64,000 bases of DNA from Nereocystis luetkeana (lineage: Eukaryota; Sar; Phaeophyceae; Laminariales; Laminariaceae): the NCBI GenBank assembly GCA_031213475.1, contig JARUPZ010000035.1, forward strand, positions 1,050,336 through 1,114,335, in the 5' to 3' direction. Made by a program: the position numbers and the translations under genes. Within the stretch, counting starts at the first letter, position 1, and each line of letters starts with the position of its first letter. The notes beneath the pieces are model-generated. The model worked only from the letters and a program-made list of their open reading frames with translations, had not been told where the DNA came from and ran no database searches. Positions 42,512 through 54,758 of the stretch are shown piece after piece.

Positions 42512-43592
42512 GGGGGGGGGGGGGTACCCATTCGTTGCTTGCCTTAGTCATTTGACCATTGACCACGCATCCCTTTCGAGACGGAGCACCGTTCCCACTC
42601 CTAATAGAGACACCTCCAACAATTGGGCGCTCATTCCGTTGTTTCCATATATTAAATAGAAACGTTTTGCTAATCTTACCCTCTTCCTGTTAGCCCGCCT
42701 GTGGCCACCATCTATCTCCTAGGATAGCGATCGGTTTCTCGCTGCTATCTAGTGTGTCAAACTCCTCCATGTCACATTCGTCTATTTCCCTCGTCCCCTC
42801 TTCCAACACATCCCGTTCCTCCTTGTATAAATCACATTCTCCTACTGCCAGGTAGGCAAGATGGATGCGATCTTAACAGACTCGCACCTTGACACCAGGA
42901 TTGAGAGATGTATCCTAATTAATGGGACAGTACCAAAGCTAGAATATGCAGGAGAAGTATTGGAAGGGAACGTGAAACTCGTACAAGAGTTGGAAACAGT
43001 ACACATGACAGCAGCAAAAAAATTACCAAGATGCTCAAGTACGACTAGTAATACAGTCTTAAGAGCAGAACTGGGAATGCACCCACTCAAGACAAACAGA
43101 GGTATGAGCAAGTTGAAATGGCAATATAACGTAAGGAACATGCCAAAAAAGAGGTTGCCAGCCATAGTTGATAGAGCTGTATGCGAGAAAGTAACAAAAG
43201 GGTGAGCTGGAATAAGGTGGGATGGCGTAGTTGAAAACATATGGAAGGATATGGGGGGAAATCAAGAAGAGGTGATGTCCGCAGAGAAGTTTGGGGAGTA
43301 CAAGGCACAAGTAGAAGAAAGGATAGAAAGAAGGGAAAGGCTAGCGCTACGAAACAAGGTGGACTCGGAAAAAACACCTAGAGATATACGGTGGATTGAG
43401 GGAAGAAATGGAATGAAAACGTATTCGCACGGCCCAATGGACTTAACCAAAACGCTGAAACTGCACTTTCATGTAGGTAACCTGCCAGAAAGAAGAAAGA
43501 GGTATACCAGTAGCCGAGAAGGGGAAATAGATGCACAAATGTGCCCGTGTGGCAAAGCAATAGAGAGCAGAAGTCACATACATACCTGGTAC
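42512..43592 (-). mobile_element. LINE family A copy with 5' inversion, unit 2
   Basis: Same structure as 26172-27257: tail 42844 to 42512 on minus, body 42860-43580 on plus. It lacks the TACCAGGTA insertion and has the same TGA after VTK. Confidence 0.8.
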
Positions 43593-46364
43593 AGTAGTAG
43601 TATCTTAGAGTATCGTATCATATCGTATCGTATCTTATCTTATCGTATGACACTATCTTGTACCACCGCACCACCGCTCTCGGCATCGCGTATAAACTTT
43701 AAATTTTGCCGCTGGCCTGGCTGTGGGCGTTTGGATGGATACGGACGACCTCGCCAGGACGTGGGCCGTGGGCAACGATTACGCCTTCATCATGGTGGCG
43801 GACAAGCAAAAGCGCGACAGGGTACACGTCTTGCGCAAATATGCTCGTATACGTACGTACGTACGTACTCGCATATGGGAGATGGCGGTTTGATCCCATG
43901 ACTGAGCACCCCTCCACATTAAAACCAGCATAATAAAACCGAAAGAAGTCTTGACGCGCCCGAAAATAGTTATTTATCACAGCTCTGCTGCTGCTGCTCT
44001 TTCTAGGACTATACGGCGAGGGGAGGGGGGGGGGGGGGGGTCCGCGAGGGGGGGGGGGTCGAGGGGGAGTCCGACGGGGGAGGAGGGGGGGGGGGGGGGG
44101 GGGGTTCGTGGAGTGATGTGTTGTGTATAGGCAATAACGGTATACTATACCAGGTACCTGGTATAACAATGGAGTGAAGTGGAGTTTGCGTCCCCCGCAG
44201 TATTGCTGCTGTACCGTTTTTTGCTTTCGTTTGTTTGTTTCCCCGGCGAGTGGGGGAGGGGGGTGGGGGGAGGCGTATGTTGACAGACGTTTGAAGAGAG
44301 GTTTTTCGGCGTGTCCTCCTGGAAAATGTGCAGGAGAAAAACAAGAGAGGGAGGGGGGGGGGGGGGGTACGGAGGTTTTTGGTCCTGATGTTGTTGATGC
44401 TGGTGGGGGTGGTGGTGCTTGCTGATGCTGATGCTGATGCCCAGACTAACTGACGACAATGCTGCTGCTGATGCTCAAAGAGACTGGTGTTATTACTCCT
44501 GCTTCTGCTTCTGCGGATGCTGCTGATGCTATCATGCTCTTAATGCTGACGATTATGCTTATGATAGTGATAGTAGTGAAGATGCTGCTAATGGAATCGA
44601 ATGTGGAAGGACGAGAAAGAAGGGGAGGAGGAGAAGGGGGAAGAGAAAGAGGAGGAGGAGGAGGCGGGCGGGCGGGGGCGCGGACGAGGAGAAGGAGGAG
44701 AAAAAGGATTGAGAGGCAATAAAAAAGGCGTTATGCATCGACAACCGCCGGCGGCTTGAGCCGCGCACGGTTCCGGACGGAGTTGTGTGGGGATAATTTC
44801 GACCTCGCTTTTACGTTTTGGGAGTGAAATAACTCCTCGCTCGCGGCACTCGCGATGGCGACGGCGGTGGTGATATGTGCGTTCATTTTGTTTTGTGGTC
44901 GTTGGGTGAAACCATTGCTTGTTTGAGTCAAACCTTGTTGGGTTAGATCGGGATCGTTTGAGGGAAGCCCTTGCGTGACTGAGATTGAGTCAACACTTGC
45001 TGATGTTGTTTGTTTTTTTTTGGGGGGGGGGTCGTGTGATGGTATCCCCGTATCCCCTATTTGGGCGTATCGAGTCTCTAATAGAGGGGCCACTCGCCCC
45101 TTCTGTCAAAAACGTCACCAGGGCGAGGCAAACGCTACAATGATTCCCTCCACTAAGTGAGAGCTGAAGCATCATCAGATAATCAGCGAGTTAAGCCGTT
45201 TAGGACAGCACTCCCGTTATGGGGAGAAAACACTTGGGATCAGACTCAGATTTACGTTCCTGTACAGTGCACCAGTAGAAGGGTTAACCAGCTACATAGC
45301 AGTAGTTGGGCCACTTCCATATTGCCTCATCTTATTATGGTGCTACATATGTATGTTGCCTCATCTTATTGTGGTGCTACATATGTACTTGAGAGCATTA
45401 TACTACGTACCACAGCCAGAGAGCTGTGTTACCGTTGATCGTATGGATTCGAAGAGCGCACGGAACATACAGCCGCTTTAGCGCAGCACACGGGGCAATT
45501 GTTTCAGCGCGGCATGGCGACGGGTGATGTCTCAGCACATTAACACTAACTTGCGGTTCGTACTGCTTGGTATACGATGGATTTCGTGAGTGTTGTGCTT
45601 GTATAACATACGCACCGTCTGGGCGAGAGCATACATACCGAATACATGTTTAAAACAGAGCCGAAACGGGGATTACAATACCGGCCAGAGTGGTAGGCTC
45701 TATTTCTGTTCTGGAGCCCCTCGTCCCTACCTCGAGCTACGTATGTCTAACCAAGCGGTTGATGTACACACTGCAAAGGACACAGTCAGATTCCCCTGCA
45801 CGGTCTAGAACTACTACCTCCGATAAATAAGTATGCTACTCTCGGACTCTGGTACGAAGTTTAACGAGTACCAGGCAGATTATATTCTCGGTCAGAGGTG
45901 TGACATAAACATCATACCCGTAAGGAATATTCAATGACACGGCCCGTTTCAGGGACCGGCCTACGGTCTGGCCCTCGAAGACCGCTTGTATCAATATTCG
46001 CGTCATAGTGCTCTACACACGACACGACCGCCGCCCCCTCCCCTATTATTGAGGTAAACAGACCATTATTTCCGAAAATATTTTATTATTATTATGCTTG
46101 CCATCCGATAATGTGTAGTGTTGTTCTAATAAACGACTAACAGAAAGACTTTAAGTAAAGAACTCTCCAGAACAAAAGCGCGGCGGTATCCTACGACAAA
46201 TCAGTTGGCAATTTTTCGGTGACAATAATCCCCACTCCCACCCTCTAATTGAGATAATGCTAGCAATGCATTACCTAGGGGGACACCACCACACCAGCAT
46301 AGTTTTGGGCCCGCCCTCTGCTGCGTCGATTGTATGAGCTTACGAGCTGCAATATATGTCATAA

Positions 46365-46650
46365 GGATTACCCTGGGCTGGGTAATCGGTCAATCTTTTA
46401 CCCCTATAGTTCAGTAGGTAACACCCTCATATTTGACGTCGTCGAGGACACGGGTTCGAATCTCACTCCGACCGTTTCTTTTATAGAAACGCTTGAGCGT
46501 GCGGTCCCAATCAACACGTCTCCCTGGTTTCCCAGGCATTTGAAGCGAAACGGGTAGGTCAGCGTACGCCCATACTCGGTGGCGAGTCCCCAAAGATCCC
46601 GCCGTTCAGAGGGGGGAAGAGTGTTACATGGATTACCCTGGGCTGGGTAA
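46365..46650 (+). mobile_element. tRNA-like SINE, unit 2
   Basis: Paralogue of 30021-30306, same A- and B-box-like motifs and the same bordering direct repeat. Confidence 0.5.
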
Positions 46651-47384
46651 ACGATTCCGTCTTTTTACCCCTCACATTTGACTGCTGCTGTGATAGTACG
46701 TTCCTCCCTGTCTTCTACAGCAGAAAACACATGCTTGGCTACAGTACAAGAAGCCAAAATTCAAGCGCCCGGAACCACATTTCCAACCTTCAGCGACAAC
46801 GTCCGCCCCCGAAGGAGGACACGAAAAGTGCTGTCGCTTTGGCACACTCGCGGGAGTGCACCAAGGACCTCATATCCGGTCTGCCAATTTTTGGCTCGAT
46901 GAAAACGATCGGAGCTAGAGCAGAAAAATGAAATGTCCTCAGGGAAAAAACGGCGGCAGACGTGCTTCCTTTGGCTTTGTTGTCTGGACTTTGTTTGTGT
47001 TTTGTGGGCAGTGCAACACAGGTGCAAGAACCAAGGGTAATAACAGGCAAACCGAAGCACCGAGCGCCCTCCAGGTACGAGTAGCATAGCCAGGTTCTCC
47101 CTACTAGTCGGTCTGGCACCTTGCTACCCTGTCTGCCGTTTTTCTCTGTCCTGCGTTCGTCACCCATGCCCCACCCCCGGCGAGGATGCGTCAGACAAGA
47201 TGAAACAAGTGAGGCAGGCTCGCCATCCACCCACGCCACAAGACTCCTTTCATAAGGACAAGAAGAAGGATAAACAGAGTAATGATGAGACAATCAACTC
47301 GGATCAAGCGCAAGAAGAAAAAGAAGACAAAGGAAGACCACGTTCGAACCAGCTGCACTAGTTGGCGGCACGAGTAGGATATAG

Positions 47385-48125
47385 ACATGTTCTACTTACT
47401 AGTCGGTCTGGTACCTTGCTACCCTGTCTGCCGTCTCCTTCATACTTTCGTCCACCACGGTTTCCCTTCTACTACTCCTCCTGTCGCCCCCCCTCCCTCT
47501 ATTCCCTTGGTCGGGTTTCCTTCCACTCCTCCTGCTGCCCCCCTTCCCCCAATTCCCTTGGGCACCACCCACGGCGGATGCGCGGCGCTGCCTACTCAGA
47601 GCCTCACCCTCGTGCCACCTCGCCATGAAACGTTCGGCTGCTTCAAGGACCCTCCGGTACCTCTTCCTCGCTTTTTTACCCGCAGTAGACCTCAGCGCGG
47701 TCTCAACTCCGAACACCAAGGGGGAGTGTTCCGTTGATCCTTCGGTGGATCCGAACTCCCTAAGGTATTCGACTATGGACATATGCCAAGTCTTATAAAC
47801 TGTCCGCTTGGTCTCGGGTTCTCCCCGCCAGCCATCGTCCCGAGTTTTGCCCGACTGGGTAATCGCTCCTTGCTTTGCCATGCCACGCACCCCGCAAAAC
47901 AGAGTCACCGTTTACGGATGGTAGTTTCGATGCTCTCTCAACGTGTCTTCTTGAGGGCCTTCGCCTAGGAGAGGGTGGCGTGATCAGTACAAAAAGTCGG
48001 CGCTGGAAGCCAATGACTCGCAAGAGGACCGTTCGAAGCTTTTTTTGGCAAAAAGTCTTCCGCTCTGAGGGTCCTCGTCTCACACCCGAACAGCTGGGTC
48101 TCGATCACCTCGGCCTTCAGCATGG
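47385..48125 (-). mobile_element. LINE family B, C-terminal fragment 1 in unit 2
   Basis: Paralogue of 31045-31800. Here the frame stays open longest: RFMARWHEGEALSRQRRASA continues through a Gly/Arg-rich stretch to the tail. Confidence 0.7.
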
Positions 48126-49719
48126 TGGTATAGCTAGTACATGTTGGCTGATTTCATTTTTTTGTGGTACACCTCCTGGTGTTTTTTATGTGCTGTGATG
48201 GCGGCGCCTATTCGTCTCCCCGGATTCGGAGGATGAAACATTGAAGAGCCAAACCTCACCCAGCCGTTGGGGTACCTATTCTGGACTGCAGCACAGTATA
48301 TTATTAGGCTTGCCATCCGACAATGCGCAGCATGAGCTTTCACGTTGATCAACCAAAACATTCCTGAAAGAAGAAATCTCCGTACACGAAGGAGACCTGT
48401 ACACCAAGTCTATCTACTCTTAATATCCACCTTCTATGTCTACTCTATCTAGGTTGTATCTACGATACTCTACGTGTTGTCTTTGCTCCCTCCTACATCT
48501 TAATATGTACTCGTTACTACTACTACTCTTGAATCCTAACCCGCATCCAAGCTCCATTGAGTGCAGTCCAAACACCTTCCTCGTAGTTTCAGTATTTTCC
48601 TGTCCTTTAATAGGGATGAAACGGTGTGCCCAACACCATGGATGGGAGAAATGGTCGCGCCCTGATGCATTCCAGTACGATATTTAGAGGTTCACCCTAA
48701 GATAATTTTTCTCTCAGGCTCCTATGTCCCCCCAAGGTGTGATTGATGCCGAAACTCAACGGAGACAAAACACATGAATACGACGGACGCTACGTACACG
48801 CATCTCGTACGTGTGCGTACGTACGCGTTATGCCCAACAATGTAGAGCACAAGTAACATACTCGTCGTTCAACTGGCGCCCGGTAACGACGCCGCGGTGG
48901 CTCAGATTTTATTTTTTCCTCAAAAAATGTGATACCTCTATTATTACAGAACGCCTCCCCTGGAAGAGAAAAGCGCCCACCATGTGTGTGTTTGTGTATG
49001 TGTGTGTGTTCTTCACAATAAACCGTTTTTTCTACCCATCGACATCCAGCACAACCGGTGTCCGTGTCGATTCTTCAAGCCTAGAGAGACACCCGGTACA
49101 AGTTATGTGGCCCACAAAACTACGCCACAGATATACTATCAATGAATGTTTTTTGTTTGTTTATTTTCTTTGTTTTCATGCTGCACTGCAATACCACGTC
49201 ATCGTACTGGACACGACTGGCACGAGATACGTAATACATATTCTTTCATAGAGAGATAAAACAAAAAACACAAAAAAAAACAAATCGAAAGAAGAAAGGA
49301 GAAAAAACAAAAGAAAAAGTCGTGCCCCCCCGCGGAGGGGATGTGGCAGACAACAAAGATAGAGCTGAAAAAACAGTACCCTATACAAACAAGATTAAGA
49401 CTAAACACCAAGGGAAATAACAAGGCGAACCGAAGCACAACAAAAGAAGCAAGAACCCCTAAAGCACCGCACTCCAGGTAACCGCAGCAGTTTGTGGTAC
49501 GGGGGTATTATAGACCAGACAATACGAAACAAGCAAAGCAGGCTCTCGTCATCCATCCACGCCGCAAGAAGACTCTCCTGTCTGTCATAAGGACAAAAGA
49601 AGGAAAAACAAGGTTGAAATCATGGAGGATCACAAAGCGCGAAAAACAAGCAAAACAAAGGGAAAAAACACATACATCCGAATCACAGCTGGAGCAGTTA
49701 ACGGCACGAGTATATAGCA

Positions 49720-50480
49720 TAAACATGTTCCACTTACTAGTCAGCCTGGTGTGCCTTGCTAATAACCTGTCTGCCGTCTCCTTCCTACGTTCGTCCACCG
49801 CGGTTTCCATATTTCCCCTCCGATTACCCCCCTCTGTCCCCACTTCCCTGGTCGGGTTTCCTTCCACTCCTCTCCTGTAGTTACCTCCCCTCCTCCCAAT
49901 ATTATTTCATTGTGCGCCACACCCACAGCGAATGCGCGGCGCTCCCCACTTAAATGTGCCTCGTCCTCGTGCCACTTCACCAGGAACCGTTCGGCTGCCT
50001 CAAGGACCCCCCGGTATACCCGCCTTTATGCTGCAGTGGACCACAGGGTGGTCTTATCGCCAAACACCGAGTGGGGCTGTGCGCTTGATCCTTCGGTGGC
50101 TCGGAACTCCGTACTAAGAAGGTCTTCGACTGCTATACATATATGCCACGATCCGACAGGTCTCGGGTTTTCTCCACCACAGCCATCATCCCGAACGTTA
50201 CGTGACTGGGTAATCGCTCCTCGGGAAAAAGAGCGGCCGTTTACGGATGGTCGTTTCGATGCTCTCTCAGCGTGTCTTTTTGGGGGCCTTCGCGTATGAG
50301 AGGGTGGCGTGGTCGGTACGAAAAGTCGGCGCTGGAAGCCAATCAATGACTCGCAAGAGGACTTGGTGGAGAGCCGTTCGAAGCTTTTTTTGGCAAAGTC
50401 TTCCGCTCTGAGGGTCCACGTCACACACCCGTACAGATGGGTCTCACCTCGACCTTCAGCATTCGCACTTTCAGTCTAAG
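49720..50480 (-). mobile_element. LINE family B, C-terminal fragment 2 in unit 2
   Basis: Paralogue of 33400-34200 with TWTLRAEDFAKKSFERL and the same downstream frames. Confidence 0.7.
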
Positions 50481-53043
50481 CGGGGCGATCGTCGTCATAC
50501 TGTAGATATAGTAGCATATATATATATTATTTTGTTTTGTTTGCCTTCTGACAATGTGCAGGGCGTCATTCATTCAAAATGAAAAAGCTGACATAATTCA
50601 TCGAATACCACTAACTTCATCGAACCAATTCTCCTTCCCTGCGTGTACTCACTTGCACCCCCACCATTTACCGAGATAAAGTAGCATATTATTATGCTGT
50701 GATGTGAACAATTGCAACTTCCATTCACGCTTAGAGAGGAAGGAAAAGGAAGGAGCGAGCGAGGGGGCGTACTAATTTGTTTTGTTTTTTTTGCTTACTT
50801 TGCGATCAGTCATTTGAAAGGGGGCGGGGGGGGGGGGGGGGGGGGGGGTCAATCCTGGCGCATGGCGATCGTTTTTCATGTCAATGGCATGATGTTATGA
50901 TGTATCTACCACACCATGGCACACAGTATTAATGGTATTGACCAGGGGTAAGAACTGCTGTTGTTGTGACGTGCTGTAAATAGTTGCAATGTGTTGCACA
51001 TAAACATGCTATACATACGTATATTATCACGTTCTATAGATCAACATCATCTGATCTATAAAAAGTAGTAAAACTTACGTAGACCCCATCCTGCTGGCAG
51101 AATCTGATGTGATATATATGCTGTGCAGGATCTGTGTACAGGAGACATGTATGTGCACTCAACCCTTTTAGGACTGCAGCTCCGTTTTGGGCACAAACCA
51201 CTCAAATTCTGGCCAGTTTGACCCCAACATGGGACTGACTTGCAGCCAGCCCTAAAAGGGTTGACGTGGATATGATTGCAAATTGTATGGTTTTCACCCC
51301 GACAACATCATGTCATCGAGTTCGTACCTAGACATGAAGCTCATCAGGAAGAATGTGTATCTATCTATACCCTGATCCTGAAAAAATACCAAATCATCGG
51401 AAGCAAGTGATAATCGATTGTCTGTGTGATGGCGTGTGCAATCTTGAATGTTTGTTGTCGCCGATTGGCCCCACCACCACGATTGCTAACACTACTCACC
51501 GCTACCACACACACACCAAATCACATCTGATCAGCACAAATAAGTGTGTACCTACCTGGTACAAACATAGAAAAGGTACGGCGTAGATATGGTAGGAGTT
51601 GCATTGTTTCGATGCCTATTCAGTGTCCTCGCTTACCAAAAAAAAAGGAGAAAAGGAAAATGGCTTACTATATTTCAAGTACGAAAGGAGATAGATGGCA
51701 TCTATCTGATAAAAAAACAAGTGTGCCACTAGAAATCTACTTCGTGAGCCATCCTCGTCTAAGCGCATGATATCAATATATACCTGATAAAATATGTGTG
51801 TGCTTTTTCTCACGGCAAACCGTTCTTTCTGTACGTACCAGATAAGACACTCGTGATATAAAACGAGGACAGCATTGAAAACATTCATTCATGATGTGAT
51901 TGTGTTCATGGAAGAAACACGATCGATCATCAGCCGTCGAACTTAAAAGCAGACCTGACTGGAACAACGCGTGCACTGCGCGCAACACCAAGGTGAAACG
52001 TGTGGACGTTTCATGTAGAAAACAAATCTGGGAAAACGGGTTTCTCATTATTTCGTTGCGTGGCACTCCCTTGGACCAAAAGATCAACAAAACACCAACA
52101 ACAACGAAGTAAACCTGCACCTCACTCTCTCCCCTCTCGATTTGTGGAGCACACACAAGAAAAAAAAAATAGGCTTCCTCCTCCTCCCCCTCATCCAAGA
52201 AAAAACTGGCACGATACCGTTCCATCCATCTCCCTCCTGATAACAGCACCGGCCGGTACTGCAGACTCAAACAAGACGGAAAGCCTCACACCAAAAAAGT
52301 ATATGCTCAAGACACGCGGGGCACGCAAGGAAACCCCCCCACGAAACGCAACATAAAAACAAACTAACAGACAACCAACCAACCAATCAGCATTCGCGAC
52401 GCGTTGCTTCCATCCCCCGTCCCCTCTACTCTATTATCGATCGATCAATCTGCCAAAAGTCGAAACGCTCCGAGATACCGCCCCGTACGCCCCACAGTAA
52501 CTACCAAGGAAGAAAAACTAACTACAACCGAAAGAATATTGCAGCCAGGAACGGCGCAAAACCCCCTCTCGGCATCTACCGCGTGAAAAGGATAACCCCT
52601 CTTGGTTCGATTGCTGCCCCGACCCCCCCCTCCCCCCTACATCCCACACGCACCCCCACTCGGGCCAGGTTGGGCATTGCAAGGGAGGCGTTGGCGGGGG
52701 GGGAGGAGGGGGCGACGCAAGGAAACGAAAAAAAGGTCATGGCTACGCCCCCAAGCTTGCTGCTCAAAACACGTAAAAATTAAAACACCGCGATCATATG
52801 CCCAATAAAAGGAAACAAAAGCACATGCACGTGACGAAAGAAACATGCAACACCCTCAAACATTCCCACACACAAGGCCAATGAAGCCGGGAAAAAACAA
52901 GAGAAGAGAAAACAACTTTTCTCCCCTGATATTACCCCGACAATCGGTAGCGATGCGCGCTGGAATGGACGCTGCTACGACTTCTTTAACTCCCCCCCCC
53001 CCCCCCCGTCACTCCCCGTGCAGCGCTAAAAAAAAGCAGGGCT

Positions 53044-53417
53044 TTAGTTAAAGGAGTACGACGCGCCGAGGAGGTCGTTGATGATGTAGGGCTGGTTGGA
53101 GAGCTCCTCGTGCACCATCATTCCCAGGATACCCATCTGCGCGGCGCGGCCGTTGTTGAGCTCGATCGCGCGCTTGGAGGCCTGCATCTCCGAGGACATG
53201 GAGTCCCACGAGGAAGCGAAGGGGTTGCCGCCGATGGTGAAGTCTCCGGGGAAGGAGCCCTCAACGTTCTTCATGACCGCATGACCGCCAGCTCGAGGAA
53301 GCCGATGAACCCAAAGATCTGGGCGAGGCCCGCCGGGGGGATCTTGGAAAGAGCCGCCACACCGTTGGGCATGTCAGCGAACGAGAGGTTCGCCGAGTTC
53401 GAGAGCATACCGGGCAA
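53044..53417 (-). pseudogene. Truncated antenna gene, copy 2, with an 8-bp duplication frameshift
   Basis: Same fragment as 36724-37089, also cut by the unit junction. Near 53272-53288 the sequence CATGACCG is duplicated in tandem, shifting the frame between helix B and the loop. Here helix C reads KRAIELNNGRAAQMG, closer to the family pattern than EINNGR of copy 1. Confidence 0.85.
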
Positions 53418-54512
53418 TTGCGAACGCTCAGCTGCCTTTGACCTGTTGGGTCAGGGTGAGACAGAATCCGGCTTCTTCGATTACTGCTTCTATGAGCAGA
53501 AGACGGACGCCGTCCGCTCCGCTGTTCTGTTTTTACAATAGAACAGATCGCGCGTGCGCACGTCATCCACTTATCGGAGCGCACGTGCGAGCGTTGGTTC
53601 GCTAAGCAGGGCATACAGCACGGTGGGGTTTCCCGCTGGCGCGAGCGTTGGATCGTCAAGCAGCGCCCACGGCACGGTGGGGTTGCCCGCAAGCGCAGGT
53701 CCATCTGCGAGGAGAGTGGTTTCGGTCGCAAGCGCGGTTCCGGCCTCAAGCGTGATTTCCCTTTCGGTCGCGAGCGCGAAGATGACGACTTCACCGGCTG
53801 GCGAGAAAGGCGGTGGTTCGATCCGGGGAGCGGGGTCTCTCGTGAACGCGGCTGCTACCCCGACCGCTAGGGGGCCTTGTATCCGGGGGGGTAAGGGGAA
53901 ACGGCCCCGCGTGGTGTAGATGCAGCGCGCTTCTCATCGGATTCGTTTTGTGCCACAGCATCTTCGGTTGGGTTGAGTTGCGTTGCGTTGCGTTGCGTTA
54001 GGGGCCGTCGTGCCCAGGGGGGTTATAGTAAACGGCCCCGCGTAGATCAGATGCAGCGCTTTTCTACGCCTGTGACGGTGTCATGTGCTTTGACTCCCCC
54101 TTTACCGTGCCACAGCACCATTCGATCGGCTCCTGGTGTTTCTTTCCCTGTGTTTGGCTGCTGTATGTAATATCTTTAGAGTATTTATACAGAAGAAGTG
54201 GCGACCGTCTTGTCCTTGTTCGACGAGCCTGCTCTCCGCGCTGTTGTATGATGTAGGTTTATAATCAACACAACCACACAAAACTACGGAAATATTGCCA
54301 AGTAAATGGTAACACCTAGGGAACAGCAGGGCAACGATTACCCTGCTTTACTGCAGTATAACGATACACTAATACTACTGTCAAAAATGTCGTTTACGAT
54401 ACATACACTACACACTAAAAATAGAACCAGGTATGTTCGATACAACACACACTTGCACACAGCAGAGCTCTGGTGGGGCCGCACACGCACAGAGCAGAGC
54501 TAGGGTTATAGG

Positions 54513-54758
54513 GGGGGCGAGAACACTACTGACGACAAGAAGGCAGCAGAGGCGATAGCGCTAGCAGCTGTGCTGGAATGCCGGACTTTTTCCGTCGTTC
54601 AAAGCATGCAAGTGTTCCTCAAGTGGGCGGGGGGGGAGGAGGCCGACGAGGATACGGCTGTGATAATGGGGGGGGCGATTAGAAACATGTGCGGTGACTG
54701 GGAGAATCACTTCGTGAAAAAATATTTTGGCGTGTCGAGAGGCAATTACTTCCTGTGA
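54513..54758 (+). CDS. Unassigned terminal exon (intact version, unit 3)
   Basis: After a possible acceptor GGGTTATAG (54510) the frame reads GENTTDDKKAAEAIALAAVL, ECRTFSVVQSMQVFLKWAGG, then EEADEDTAVIMGGAIRNMCG, DWENHFVKKYFGVSRGN, ending NYFL. Composition is globular and balanced. The family is not recognised. In unit 1 the same frame has a TGG to TGA stop and a TAT to TAG change, but its length difference is a multiple of three. In unit 2 a G-tract expansion shifts the frame. No upstream exon was found, so the gene may be a remnant in all units. Confidence 0.4.
   Translation, partial: GGENTTDDKKAAEAIALAAVLECRTFSVVQSMQVFLKWAGGEEADEDTAVIMGGAIRNMCGDWENHFVKKYFGVSRGNYFL

Larger units (their letters stand above)
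37088..53415 (+). repeat. Tandem segmental repeat, unit 2 (16,328 bp)
   Basis: Starts immediately upstream of the truncated antenna gene at AATTGCGAACGCTCAGCT. It has a shortened palindrome centre and an almost absent (TAC)n tract. Local similarity alternates between unit 1 and unit 3. Confidence 0.92.
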
